Of a DNA stretch of 17,346 nucleotides, positions 7,392 to 14,854 are shown in pieces (the stretch's first letter is position 1; every line of letters begins with the position of its first letter). The stretch is from Gemmatimonadota bacterium. Its GTDB lineage: Bacteria; Gemmatimonadota; Gemmatimonadetes; Longimicrobiales; Longimicrobiaceae. The stretch is from the NCBI GenBank assembly GCA_019348265.1, contig JAHWJV010000021.1, positions 1 through 17,346 of the forward strand, written 5' to 3'. A program made the position numbers and the translations under genes. Below the pieces are notes generated by a model. The model did not search any database, was not told where the DNA came from, and saw nothing but the letters and a program-made list of their open reading frames with translations.

Positions 7392-8396
7392 TCACTCGCT
7401 CCCGCGACGCAGCGCCAGCACCGCCGCCGTCCCGATCAGCGCGCAGGCCACCGCCGTCCTCAGGGGATGCAGCGTCGCCGCGGTGTACACGCTGCTCCGC
7501 ATGACGTGCCGGGGGTACTCCATCCGCTCTGCGCCATCGCCCTTCATCGGCCGGTCGAGGCTGTCGCGGCGCTGTTCAGGGGACGGCCGGTCGGTCTCCT
7601 GCTGCCGGTACATGGCCGCTTCCATGTAGCGGTCGGTGAGCCGCGGCGCCACCTTCCCCATCGCCGTCATCATCCGTCCGCCGCCGCCCACGGTGATCTC
7701 ACGAACGGGCTTCTGCGCGCAGCGCAGGACGGTGCGCGCCACTACGCCGGGATCGTAGACGGGCGGCGGCAGGTTGGGCTCCCTCTCCATGTAGCTGCGC
7801 GCGTGGCGCGCGAACGGCGTCGCGATCGCCGCCGGCTTCACCAGCGACACGGAGATCGGCGCCCCGGAGCTCTCCAGCTCCATGCGGAGGGTGTCGGTGA
7901 ACCCCTTCACCGCATGCTTGCTTGCGGCGTAGTGGCCCTGCAGAGGAACCGACACGTCGGAGACGATGCTGCCGACGTTGATGACGGCCCCGCCGCTCTC
8001 CCGCAGGTGCGCCGCCGCCACCAGAGAGCCGTGCACCACCCCCCAATAGTTCGTGTCGAACAGGCGGCGCGCGTCCGCCAGCGACACCTCCTCCAGCGTG
8101 CCGTAGATCGAGATGCCCGCGTTGTTCACCCAGCTGTCGATCCCGCCGAAAGCCCGCGTCGCCTCCTCGGCGATCGCCTCGACCTCGTCCGGATGGGCCA
8201 CGTCCGCGACCACGTAGATCGCCTCGCCGCCAGCCTTCTGGATCCTGGCAACCGCCCGTGTGAGGTCCGGCTTGCTCCGCGACACGAGCACCACCCGCGC
8301 CCCGCGCTTCGCCGCCAGACGCGCGGTAACCAGCCCGATACCGCTGGACGCGCCGGTGATCACCACCACCTGGTCGGCGAGCGGCTTCAGCTTCAC
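7392..8396 (-). CDS. Short-chain dehydrogenase/reductase with C-terminal membrane helix
   Basis: A 334-residue classical SDR oxidoreductase. The nucleotide site TGASSGIG (14-21), NNAG (91-94), catalytic Ser143 and the YAASK pair (Tyr156, Lys160) are all present, so it should be an active NAD(P)-dependent enzyme. The substrate cannot be read from sequence. After the SDR fold (about 1-250) comes a charged stretch rich in Arg/Asp/Glu, then a hydrophobic helix (about 312-329) ending in RRGSE, suggesting a C-terminal membrane tether. GTG 8396 is preferred: GGAGG lies 7 nt before it, whereas the in-frame ATG at 8402 sits on top of that site. The product differs by only two residues. It follows the small 8420-8755 gene by about 23 bp and is probably co-transcribed with it. 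Confidence 0.92.
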   Translation of the reverse strand: MKLKPLADQVVVITGASSGIGLVTARLAAKRGARVVLVSRSKPDLTRAVARIQKAGGEAIYVVADVAHPDEVEAIAEEATRAFGGIDSWVNNAGISIYGTLEEVSLADARRLFDTNYWGVVHGSLVAAAHLRESGGAVINVGSIVSDVSVPLQGHYAASKHAVKGFTDTLRMELESSGAPISVSLVKPAAIATPFARHARSYMEREPNLPPPVYDPGVVARTVLRCAQKPVREITVGGGGRMMTAMGKVAPRLTDRYMEAAMYRQQETDRPSPEQRRDSLDRPMKGDGAERMEYPRHVMRSSVYTAATLHPLRTAVACALIGTAAVLALRRGSE

Positions 8397-8419
8397 ACCC
8401 ATCCCTCCACCCGCCTGTT

Positions 8420-8755
8420 TCAGATGCGCCCAGGAGTGCTGCGACCCGACTCGCTTAACTGCACCAGGGAGACCAGCCGGGTGTTGACCTGCGCCGGCAG
8501 ATGCGGACGCAGAAAGCGAAGCCACGCCGGTTCGGGTGGCGGCGCGACCCTGTCCAGAATCTCCCGCGCGGTGCTCAGATACGGAGCGGCGATCCACCAC
8601 GCCTGCTGGCTCGGCATCCAGTACCGGCAGGTGCTCGCGATCTCGTTTTGTATGTCCCAGTCCAGCGCTTCACTCGGTGGGGCGATCAGCAGGAATCCCG
8701 GCTCACCGGCAGGCCCGCGCACATCCCGGCGTACGTCAAACGTCCTTCGCTCCAC
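8420..8755 (-). CDS. Uncharacterised 111-residue protein
   Basis: I do not recognise this protein. GTG 8755 is chosen because a near-perfect ribosome site lies just before it. The frame stays open upstream to an ATG at 8965, but that ATG has no ribosome site and the extra stretch lies across the divergent intergenic region. The centre (about residues 32-58) reads DWDIQNEIASTCRYWMPSQQ followed by AWWIAA. This recalls the small beta-alpha unit with a W-x(n)-AWW pattern that precedes some SNF2/HARP-type helicases, here standing alone. The C-terminal 40 residues are Pro/Leu/Ser-rich. No signal peptide or membrane segment is seen. It is followed at once by the SDR gene on the same strand. Function is unknown, and the SNF2/HARP resemblance is a weak visual one. 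Confidence 0.7.
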   Translation of the reverse strand: MERRTFDVRRDVRGPAGEPGFLLIAPPSEALDWDIQNEIASTCRYWMPSQQAWWIAAPYLSTAREILDRVAPPPEPAWLRFLRPHLPAQVNTRLVSLVQLSESGRSTPGRI

Positions 8756-8760
8756 AAAAT

Positions 8761-8767
8761 CCTCCTT
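8761..8767 (-). promoter_or_regulatory. Strong Shine-Dalgarno deciding the start of the 111-aa gene
   Basis: On the minus strand AAGGAGG is followed by 5 nt (ATTTT) and GTG. It is the best ribosome-binding site in the window and argues for initiation at 8755 rather than at the ATG 210 bp further upstream. Confidence 0.8.
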
Positions 8768-8915
8768 GAGTACAACGGTTCCTTCCACGCCCGCTGCCGA
8801 GCAAACGGCGGGCCACCCGACCGCGTGAATGACAGAGCGGAGGGGAACCCCGTGATCCCAAGCTAACGGTTCGGCAAGGTCGCCGCCCGCCTTTTTGGTT
8901 AAGATTCTACCGAAG

Positions 8916-8940
8916 GAACCCCGAAAACTCTGCGGGGTTC
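8916..8940. repeat. Inverted repeat in the divergent intergenic region
   Basis: GAACCCCG and CGGGGTTC form a perfect 8-bp stem around a 9-nt loop (AAAACTCTG). It lies 36 nt before the ATG of the plus-strand gene at 8977 and upstream of the minus-strand 111-aa gene. There is no T-run after it on the plus strand, so an operator or leader structure is more likely than a terminator. No convincing -35/-10 pair could be assigned to either direction. Confidence 0.5.
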
Positions 8941-8976
8941 TGAACTGCGTTACCTCACCGCTCATGGAGGCGCACC

Positions 8977-9558
8977 ATGCTCGTGATCGAGCCGACAGCC
9001 GACGGCCGGCTGCGCATTCAGAACAATCACCGCACCGAATTCGCGCGCGACGAGACGGCGGCGCGTACCCTCGCCTACAACTGGGGCCACACGGCTGTCA
9101 GCATCAACAAAGCCCTTTCGGAGATGAGGGCGAGCGCGCGGGGCGAGGCCGAGCCGAGCGGCTGGCGCGCCACTCCCAACGCCGCGCCCGCCGCGCTGCC
9201 CCAAGCCCTTCCGGCAGCGCCTGCTGCCGCGGTAAGAAACGGCCGGGGGCCAAAGCGCGTCCAGCAACCTACCCGTGCGTCCAAAGCCGCGCCCACCGTG
9301 TCTCCCGCCCAGGCCGAACCGAAGCCGCCGACGAAGACGCCGTCCAGAACCGCGCCGCGTCCACAACGGGAGTCCGGCCCACGGGAGCGGGCGCTCTCGC
9401 ATTTCCGGGCCGGTGTGAAAGAGCTCGTGGAGGTGGAAAGCTCGACGCTCGCCTTCGCACGGGGCCCCTGGAGCGACCTCCGCGAGATGGCCGAGTACAT
9501 TACTACCTGTCTGGAGGGCAAGCGTCCGAAGACCGGCTGGGCGCGGGAGGGTAAATAG
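8977..9558 (+). CDS. Uncharacterised protein with a Pro/Ala-rich basic linker
   Basis: A 193-residue protein that I do not recognise. GGAGG (8966-8970) lies 6 nt before ATG 8977, which supports the start. Three parts are visible. First, a compact N-terminal segment (1-50) with two predicted strands and a helix (MLVIEPTADGRLRIQNNH...). Second, a low-complexity linker (about 51-130) of Ala, Pro, Lys, Arg and Ser with several basic clusters. Third, a C-terminal helical segment (about 131-193) containing FRAGVKELVEVESSTLAFA and DLREMAEYITTCLEGK. No signal peptide or membrane helix is seen. The basic linker would suit nucleic-acid or partner binding, but that is a guess. Its stop codon touches heptamer array 2, and the Y-family polymerase gene follows 82 bp later on the same strand. 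Confidence 0.8.
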   Translation: MLVIEPTADGRLRIQNNHRTEFARDETAARTLAYNWGHTAVSINKALSEMRASARGEAEPSGWRATPNAAPAALPQALPAAPAAAVRNGRGPKRVQQPTRASKAAPTVSPAQAEPKPPTKTPSRTAPRPQRESGPRERALSHFRAGVKELVEVESSTLAFARGPWSDLREMAEYITTCLEGKRPKTGWAREGK

Positions 9559-9633
9559 TCGCCAGTCGTCAGTCGACTGGCGACTGGCGACTGAAGACTG
9601 ATAGCCGATAGCCGATAGCCGATAGCCGACACC
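9557..9633. repeat. Heptamer-period repeat array 2, with 36-nt palindrome
   Basis: Eleven 7-nt units follow in unbroken phase: AGTCGCC, AGTCGTC, AGTCGAC, TGGCGAC (twice), TGAAGAC, TGATAGC, CGATAGC (three times), CGACACC. The first 36 nt (9557-9592) form an inverted repeat, with 18-nt arms meeting at 9574/9575 and a single mismatch that is a permitted G-U pair in RNA. The array starts inside the TAG stop of the preceding gene and ends 7 nt before the polymerase ATG, filling the intergenic gap. Confidence 0.9.
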
Positions 9634-9640
9634 CCTCCCC

Positions 9641-10864
9641 ATGCACCTTCTCTGCTGCGACATCGACCAGTTCTTCTGCCAGGCTGCGTACCTGACCTGG
9701 CCGGATCGGCTGGCGGGCGTGGAGCTGCTGGTGGTCGGGGGGCATCCGCGGAAGCGGGGGGTGGTGGCGAGCTGCAGCTATGCGGCACGGCGGCGCGGGG
9801 TGCGCTCCGCGATGCCGATGGCCACGGCCTTCCGGATCTGTCCGGAGCTGGTAGCGGCGCCAGTGCCGTGGCCCATGGTGAAGCGGAAGAGCCGCGAGGT
9901 ATTCGCGGTGCTGCGAAGGCACGCGGCGGTGCTGGAGCGGGCGAGCATCGACGAGGGCTACCTGTTGCTCACGCCGGGACCCGAGCCGCTGGAGGTGAGA
10001 GCCCGGGAGATCCAGCGGTCGGTCCGGGAGGAGACGGGGATCACGGTCTCACTGGGCGGCTCGCACGGGCTGCGGTTCATCGCGAAGATGGCGACTCGGC
10101 ACGCGAAGCCCGGCGGCGTCTATGTGGTACCGGCGGGTGGGGAGCTCCAGTTCCTGGACCGGCACGAGCTCGGCGACATCCCCGGGATCGGCCCGGCGTT
10201 CCTTCGCGACCTGGAGCGGCGGGGCGTCTCCAGCATTGCTTCCGCGCGGCAGCTAGGGCCGAATACGCTGTCGATGTGGCTGGGAGAGGGTCGAGCGCGG
10301 TTCCTGTGGGAGCGCGTCCGCGCGATCGATACGACGCCGGTGGCGGAGGACAGCGGCCCGAGGAAGTCGATCAGCTCGGAGACGACGTTCGAGAACGACC
10401 TTGCCGACCGCGAGGCGCTGGAGGAGACGCTGCGGGAGCTCGTCGCCGACGTCGGCGGGACGCTGCGGCGCGACCGGCTCCGCGCCCGAACGATCGGGGT
10501 GAAGGTGCGCGGCGCCGATTTTCAGGACCGGCAGCGGAGCCGCACGCTCCCTCAGGCGGTCGAGACGGACGCGGTGATCTTCGGAATCGCGCGGGTTCTG
10601 CTGCAGGAGGCGCGTCAGCGCCGGCCGGGCGCGCTGCGTTTGCTCGGGATGACGCTGTCCAACCTGGAGGGGCCGGGATCGGTGGAGCAGCTTGCCTTCC
10701 CCCAGATCATTCCGCCGCTCGAGACGGAGGACGATCGCCGGAGGCAGGTCGAGCGGCTATCGGGCGCTGGTGACGGCGCCGGTGCGCAGTCCACGCAGGC
10801 TGAACTGCTCGCCCTGGAGGACCAGTCGGGAGAGGAGCCGGACGGCGTTCTCGACGGGAGCTGA
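9641..10864 (+). CDS. Y-family DNA polymerase (DinB/Pol IV-like), atypical
   Basis: A 407-residue translesion-type DNA polymerase. Catalytic acids are visible: D7 (with D9) in LCCDIDQFF, and D104-E105 in ASIDEGYL. The fingers block RRRGVRSAMPMATAFRICPE (51-70), a helix-hairpin-helix GDIPGIGPAFLRDLERRGV (178-196) and a little-finger domain beginning near SSETTFENDLADREAL (245-260) follow in family order. QLAF (350-353) stands where a beta-clamp motif is usual. Departures from ordinary DinB: the S-x-G-x-x-x-N-K loop reads SLGGSHGLRFIAKMATRH, lacking the NK, and the first motif is CDIDQFFCQAAYL. Family likeness stops at about residue 373, exactly where the gene enters the antisense of the convergent kinase; the usual final helix (ALDAIRxRFG-like) is absent and replaced by an acidic tail. 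The ATG has no Shine-Dalgarno because repeat DNA occupies the leader. Confidence 0.88.
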   Translation: MHLLCCDIDQFFCQAAYLTWPDRLAGVELLVVGGHPRKRGVVASCSYAARRRGVRSAMPMATAFRICPELVAAPVPWPMVKRKSREVFAVLRRHAAVLERASIDEGYLLLTPGPEPLEVRAREIQRSVREETGITVSLGGSHGLRFIAKMATRHAKPGGVYVVPAGGELQFLDRHELGDIPGIGPAFLRDLERRGVSSIASARQLGPNTLSMWLGEGRARFLWERVRAIDTTPVAEDSGPRKSISSETTFENDLADREALEETLRELVADVGGTLRRDRLRARTIGVKVRGADFQDRQRSRTLPQAVETDAVIFGIARVLLQEARQRRPGALRLLGMTLSNLEGPGSVEQLAFPQIIPPLETEDDRRRQVERLSGAGDGAGAQSTQAELLALEDQSGEEPDGVLDGS

Positions 10865-13219
10865 CGGAGAGGCGAGGGCGCGCACGGCTTGCTCCAGCTC
10901 CTCGCGCACGATCACGAACTCGCGCTGCAGTGCCGCCTCAGTCCAGCGCTGCCGCGCGCGCTGAGTGCCGTGGCGGGTGGAGAGGAGCCGCTGGAAATCG
11001 GAGCCGTCGCGAAGCAGATCGTGCGCTCCTTCCTCCGCCTCGAGCACCACCAGCGTCTGGACGATGTCGACCAGGAAGGCGAGCTGGTGATCGTCCAGCT
11101 CGGGGCCGCTGAGAGCTTCGGCCATCGGGGTCAGCGGGTCCGACCGGAGGCGGCGGGAGATCGACGCGAGCACCGCGGCCACTTCGCTACGCAGCGCCTC
11201 GCCGATCGCGCCCAGGCCGGCGAAGGACGGCGGGTCCTCGTCGTCCTTCCATGCGGTGGCGCCCGTCACGGTGGTCGGCAGCCAGAGGGTGAAGCACGAG
11301 CCCTTTCCCAGCTCACTCCGCAGCGTCAGGTCCCCGCCCATCAGCCGCGCCAGCTGCCGGCTGATCGTCAGGCCGAGCCCCGTCCCGCCGCGCGTGCGGG
11401 TCCTGCCCTTCTCCGCCTGCACGAAGGGTTCGAACACCGTCCCCTGCTCCTCCGTAGCGATTCCGATTCCGGTGTCCGCCACCTGGATGCACACCCAGGG
11501 ACCCTCGCCCGACAGCCGCGCGCCTTTTTCGGGCTCCGTCGTCACGCCGCAGCTGACCGTGACGCTCCCGCCGCGCTCCGTGAACTTGATGGCGTTGGAC
11601 AGCAGGTTCACCAGAATCTGGCGGACCCGGTCTTCGTCCCCGAGATAGCAGAGATCCCTGTCGCGGCAGACGTTCTCAAGGTGTAAGCCGCGCTCCGCGG
11701 CCTGCGGCGAGACGAGCGACAGAGAAGCGAGCGTCACGTCGACCACCCGGGCCTCCGCGGTCTCCAGCCCCAGACGGCCGGCCTCCACCTTGGAGATGTC
11801 GAGGATGTCCTCGATCAGGGCGAGCAGGTGGGTCCCGCTAACGCGTACCCTGTCCAGATAGGCGCGCTGCCGCTCCGAGAGCTCGCCGTTGATCCCGATG
11901 TCCAGCAGGTCCGCGTAACCGAGGATCGCGTTCAGCGGCGTGCGGAGCTCATGGCTCATGTTCGCCAGGAACTCGGACTTCGCCTGGTTCGCCTCGTCCG
12001 CGGCACGACGCGCCCGGTCCGCCGCACTGGTCTGCTCCGCGAGCGCGGCGTTCGCCTCCTGGAGGTCCACGTTTGCCCGGGCGATCTGGGCGAGGGCGAG
12101 GTCCCGCTCCTCCTCGGCGCGGATCCGGCGCATGGATTGGCCGATGTCCGTTCCGACGGCCGCGAGCATCTCCAGCAGCGGGCCGTTCGGGCGCAGCGAT
12201 TCCAGGTGGAAGAAGTCGATGACGCCCGCCACGTTCGGGCCGTCCATTATCGGAAATCCGAGCGCCCCGTGCAGCCCCCGCTCGCCCGCCTTCGCGGCGC
12301 GGGGGAAGGCAGCGACATCGACGATATCCTCGATCCAGACCGGCTCCGCGCTCGCCCACACCCGGCCGGGTAGACCGTCGCCGGGTCCGAACGCACTGCG
12401 CCAGGTGAGGTCCTGAAAGGGGCCCGGATCGAAGTCGGACGCGTGCCAGACGGCCGCGGGGCGGAGCAGCGATTCACCACGCTCCACCGTCCAGAAGGTC
12501 CCGAACTTCCAACCGACGTTCGCACCGATGGCCTGCAGGATTCGCTCGCCGGCCTCCTCCATTCTCTCCGACTCCGCCAGGACGCGGGAGACGGCATGCT
12601 CTACCGTCAGCCGCTGCTCCACGCGCTTCCGGTCCGTGACGTCGCGGATGAACGACGAGAACATCGGGGTGGAGCCCCACTGCGTCGGAGCGACGGTCAG
12701 CTCGATGGGAAACTCCCTCCCGTCGCGGTGCAGCGCGATGATCTCGATCCGCTGGTTCAGGATCGGCCCCTCGCCCGTGGCGAGGTAGTGGGCCATCCCG
12801 CGGTCGTGCGCCTCGCGGTGTCGCTCCGGAATGATGGTGTCGTTGAGATTCCGCCCGATCGCCTCCTCGGCACTCCACCCGAACGTGTTCTCCGCGATCC
12901 GGTTCCACTGAGTGATCACGCTCTGCGCGTCCGCCACGACGATCGCGTCGAGAGACGACTCGAGGATGGCGCGCATCCGCGCCTCCACCAGCCCCATTTC
13001 GGCGTTCAGCGTCTCCAGCTCCGCCGTCTGCTGCGCGAGCTGCATGGCAAGTCGCTCCAGCTCCCCGACGTACGCTTCCTGGTACGCACGATCCCGCCCC
13101 GTCAACGAACCCCGCAGCGCGAGCGCGGCCACACTCGCGATCGCGAGGCCGGTCACGACCCCTACGGCGAGTGGGTTGTTCTGCTCTGGTTGAGGAGACT
13201 CGGTGGGAGAGACTTCCAT
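10757..13219 (-). CDS. PAS-GAF histidine kinase with RsbRD-like C-terminal domain
   Basis: An 820-residue sensor kinase. In order: one transmembrane helix (about 16-37), a coiled coil (45-80), PAS (about 82-200, ending in the PAC-like IRDVTDRKRVEQRL), GAF (about 207-365), coiled coil (366-412), HisKA with H423 in MSHELRTPLN, and HATPase with NLLSNAIKF (N542), ADTGIGI, FEPFVQ and GGTGLGL. About 160 further residues follow. In them DFQRLLSTRHGTQRARQRW followed by EFVIVREELEQAV resembles the helical RsbRD N-terminal domain of stressosome and kinase proteins. The frame stays open to an ATG at 13342, but the extra 41 residues are Arg/Pro-rich and would have to cross the membrane, so ATG 13219 is preferred; neither has a strong ribosome site. 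The gene follows the CorC-type gene on the same strand. The last 108 bp are antisense to the end of the polymerase gene. Confidence 0.9.
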   Translation of the reverse strand: MEVSPTESPQPEQNNPLAVGVVTGLAIASVAALALRGSLTGRDRAYQEAYVGELERLAMQLAQQTAELETLNAEMGLVEARMRAILESSLDAIVVADAQSVITQWNRIAENTFGWSAEEAIGRNLNDTIIPERHREAHDRGMAHYLATGEGPILNQRIEIIALHRDGREFPIELTVAPTQWGSTPMFSSFIRDVTDRKRVEQRLTVEHAVSRVLAESERMEEAGERILQAIGANVGWKFGTFWTVERGESLLRPAAVWHASDFDPGPFQDLTWRSAFGPGDGLPGRVWASAEPVWIEDIVDVAAFPRAAKAGERGLHGALGFPIMDGPNVAGVIDFFHLESLRPNGPLLEMLAAVGTDIGQSMRRIRAEEERDLALAQIARANVDLQEANAALAEQTSAADRARRAADEANQAKSEFLANMSHELRTPLNAILGYADLLDIGINGELSERQRAYLDRVRVSGTHLLALIEDILDISKVEAGRLGLETAEARVVDVTLASLSLVSPQAAERGLHLENVCRDRDLCYLGDEDRVRQILVNLLSNAIKFTERGGSVTVSCGVTTEPEKGARLSGEGPWVCIQVADTGIGIATEEQGTVFEPFVQAEKGRTRTRGGTGLGLTISRQLARLMGGDLTLRSELGKGSCFTLWLPTTVTGATAWKDDEDPPSFAGLGAIGEALRSEVAAVLASISRRLRSDPLTPMAEALSGPELDDHQLAFLVDIVQTLVVLEAEEGAHDLLRDGSDFQRLLSTRHGTQRARQRWTEAALQREFVIVREELEQAVRALASPSAPVENAVRLLSRLVLQGEQFSLRGLRTGAVTSAR

Positions 13220-13357
13220 GGGTGCCTGCGCTACGACCCCGGGTCTGAGGCGGTCCCGGTGTCGAACCTGCCCGGGAAAAGGAGCTTCTCGGCGCTCCCT
13301 GTCCGCAGGTTTCGGTCCCGGGGAAGCGCCGCGCCCTATCATGCTCTGCTCCGGCGG

Positions 13358-14719
13358 CTACTCTTCCGGCTGCGCTTCGCTCTTCGCGGGGAGAACCATC
13401 TCGATCAGCTCGACTCGCCGGCCGGACATGGCCGACACGCGGAACTGCCCGCCCGGAAAGTCGACCGTATCCCCCTCGCCGGCGATCCTGCCGAGCGTCC
13501 CCATCACGTAGCCGGCGACGGTGGTGTACTCCTCCTCCGGCAGCTGCAGCCCGAACCGCTCGTTGATGTCCGCCACCAGCACGCGGCCGACCAGGAGGAC
13601 GCGTCCGTCCTCCTGGTGGATCTCCTCGCGCTGGACCTCGTGCTCGTCCGCGATCTCGCCGACGATCTGCTCCAGCACGTCCTCGACGGTGACGAGCCCG
13701 GCGGTGCCGCCGTACTCGTCCAGGACGATCGCGATGTGGGTTCCCTCGCGCTGCATCTCGCGCAGCAGGTGCTCCAGGTCTTTCGTTTCGGGCACGAAGG
13801 GAACCGTGCGGATCAAGCTGGCGAGATTCCACTGGCGGCGGTCCCGCCGGGAGCGCCAGAAGTCGCGCGCCAGCACCACACCGATGATGTGGTCGACCGA
13901 CCCTTCGTAGATCGGGACGCGCGAGTGCCCCGAATCAACCAGCAGGTTCTCGAGCTCCTCGAGCGACACGGTGTTCGCCGCGGCCATGATCTGTGTGCGT
14001 GGGGTCATCACCTCCGCGGCGGTCGTCTCCGACAAATCGAAAACCCCGCGGATCATCTCCACCGGCTGTTGTGCCAGCAAGCCATGCTCGTATGTCTGGG
14101 AGATCAACATTTCGATCTCTTCTGGGCGGTGCACCCGCTCGGCCTCACGGGGTGCGCGCAGGCCGACAGTCCGAAGGATCAGGTTGGCCGATCCATTGAG
14201 GAAGTGGATGAACGGGGTGAAGATCTTGGCGAAGACGATAAGGGGGCCGGCGAGCCACATGCTCACGCTCTCCGGGAAGAGAAGCGCTAGCGACTTGGGC
14301 GCGAGCTCGCCCAATACGATGTGGAGGAAGGTAATGATCCCGAAAGCGATCGCCACCGCGATCGTGTGGCTCGCGAGAGCGTCCCACGGCGAGCCGACAC
14401 CGGAGAAAAGCTGGATGATGATGGCGGCGATGGTGCTCTCGCCGACCCAACCCAGCGCAAGCGACGCCAGCGTGATACCGAGCTGGGTGCCGGAGATGTA
14501 GTGGTCCAGATGCTGGATCGCGCCGCGGGCTATCTTCGCGCGGGCGTTCCCGGCGTCTGCCAGGGCATCGATCCGCGTACGCCTCGCACCCACCAGAGCG
14601 AACTCCGCCGCCACGAAAAATCCATTCGCCAGCACCAGCAGCAGAGCGATGGATAGCCGCAGCGCGATCTGACCGCCCGTGAATTCAGCGTGTGCCTCCT
14701 GCACGATCGTCGCCAGCAT
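13358..14719 (-). CDS. CNNM/CorC (HlyC-like) membrane protein with CBS pair
   Basis: A 453-residue protein of the hemolysin C/CorC/CNNM family. It shows a DUF21 membrane domain (about 15-190) with several hydrophobic helices and the LGELAPKSLA motif (136-145). Then come two CBS repeats (about 235-290 and 300-357, with EVMTPRTQI, HSRVPIYE and IVLDEYGGTAGLVTVED) and a C-terminal CorC_HlyC transporter-associated domain (about 370-445). Length and layout are standard, so it is complete. Characterised relatives handle magnesium or sodium export at the inner membrane; annotation as a hemolysin is historical. ATG 14719 is preceded by GGAGAGG at a short spacing. The PAS-GAF kinase gene follows on the same strand 138 bp later, or 15 bp with the longer kinase start, and may share its transcript. 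The 135 bp upstream, to the MoaB stop, hold nothing I can name. Confidence 0.93.
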   Translation of the reverse strand: MLATIVQEAHAEFTGGQIALRLSIALLLVLANGFFVAAEFALVGARRTRIDALADAGNARAKIARGAIQHLDHYISGTQLGITLASLALGWVGESTIAAIIIQLFSGVGSPWDALASHTIAVAIAFGIITFLHIVLGELAPKSLALLFPESVSMWLAGPLIVFAKIFTPFIHFLNGSANLILRTVGLRAPREAERVHRPEEIEMLISQTYEHGLLAQQPVEMIRGVFDLSETTAAEVMTPRTQIMAAANTVSLEELENLLVDSGHSRVPIYEGSVDHIIGVVLARDFWRSRRDRRQWNLASLIRTVPFVPETKDLEHLLREMQREGTHIAIVLDEYGGTAGLVTVEDVLEQIVGEIADEHEVQREEIHQEDGRVLLVGRVLVADINERFGLQLPEEEYTTVAGYVMGTLGRIAGEGDTVDFPGGQFRVSAMSGRRVELIEMVLPAKSEAQPEE

Positions 14720-14854
14720 TTCCTCTCCGATTCAGCGATGAAACGACGAACCGCCCCGGCCGCGGGAGCTCCGGCGCCACCCTGAAGAGCATAGGCCCCG
14801 GGACGGTGAGACGCTAGGGAAGTCGTCGGTCTGGAGACTGAAGGTCTTTCCCAC

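Noticed and set aside
7089..8828. 579-codon open frame on the plus strand
   Set aside because: Antisense to the SDR gene and the 111-aa gene; His/Arg/Pro-rich and without motifs.
8756..8965. 70-residue N-terminal extension of the 111-aa protein
   Set aside because: The upstream ATG lacks a ribosome site and the stretch covers the divergent control region, while a strong Shine-Dalgarno marks the GTG at 8755. Not fully excluded.
9557..9633. CRISPR array
   Set aside because: The units are only 7 nt and contiguous; there are no spacers and no cas genes.
12443..14290. 615-codon open frame on the plus strand
   Set aside because: Antisense to the PAS-GAF kinase and the CorC-type gene, both well supported.
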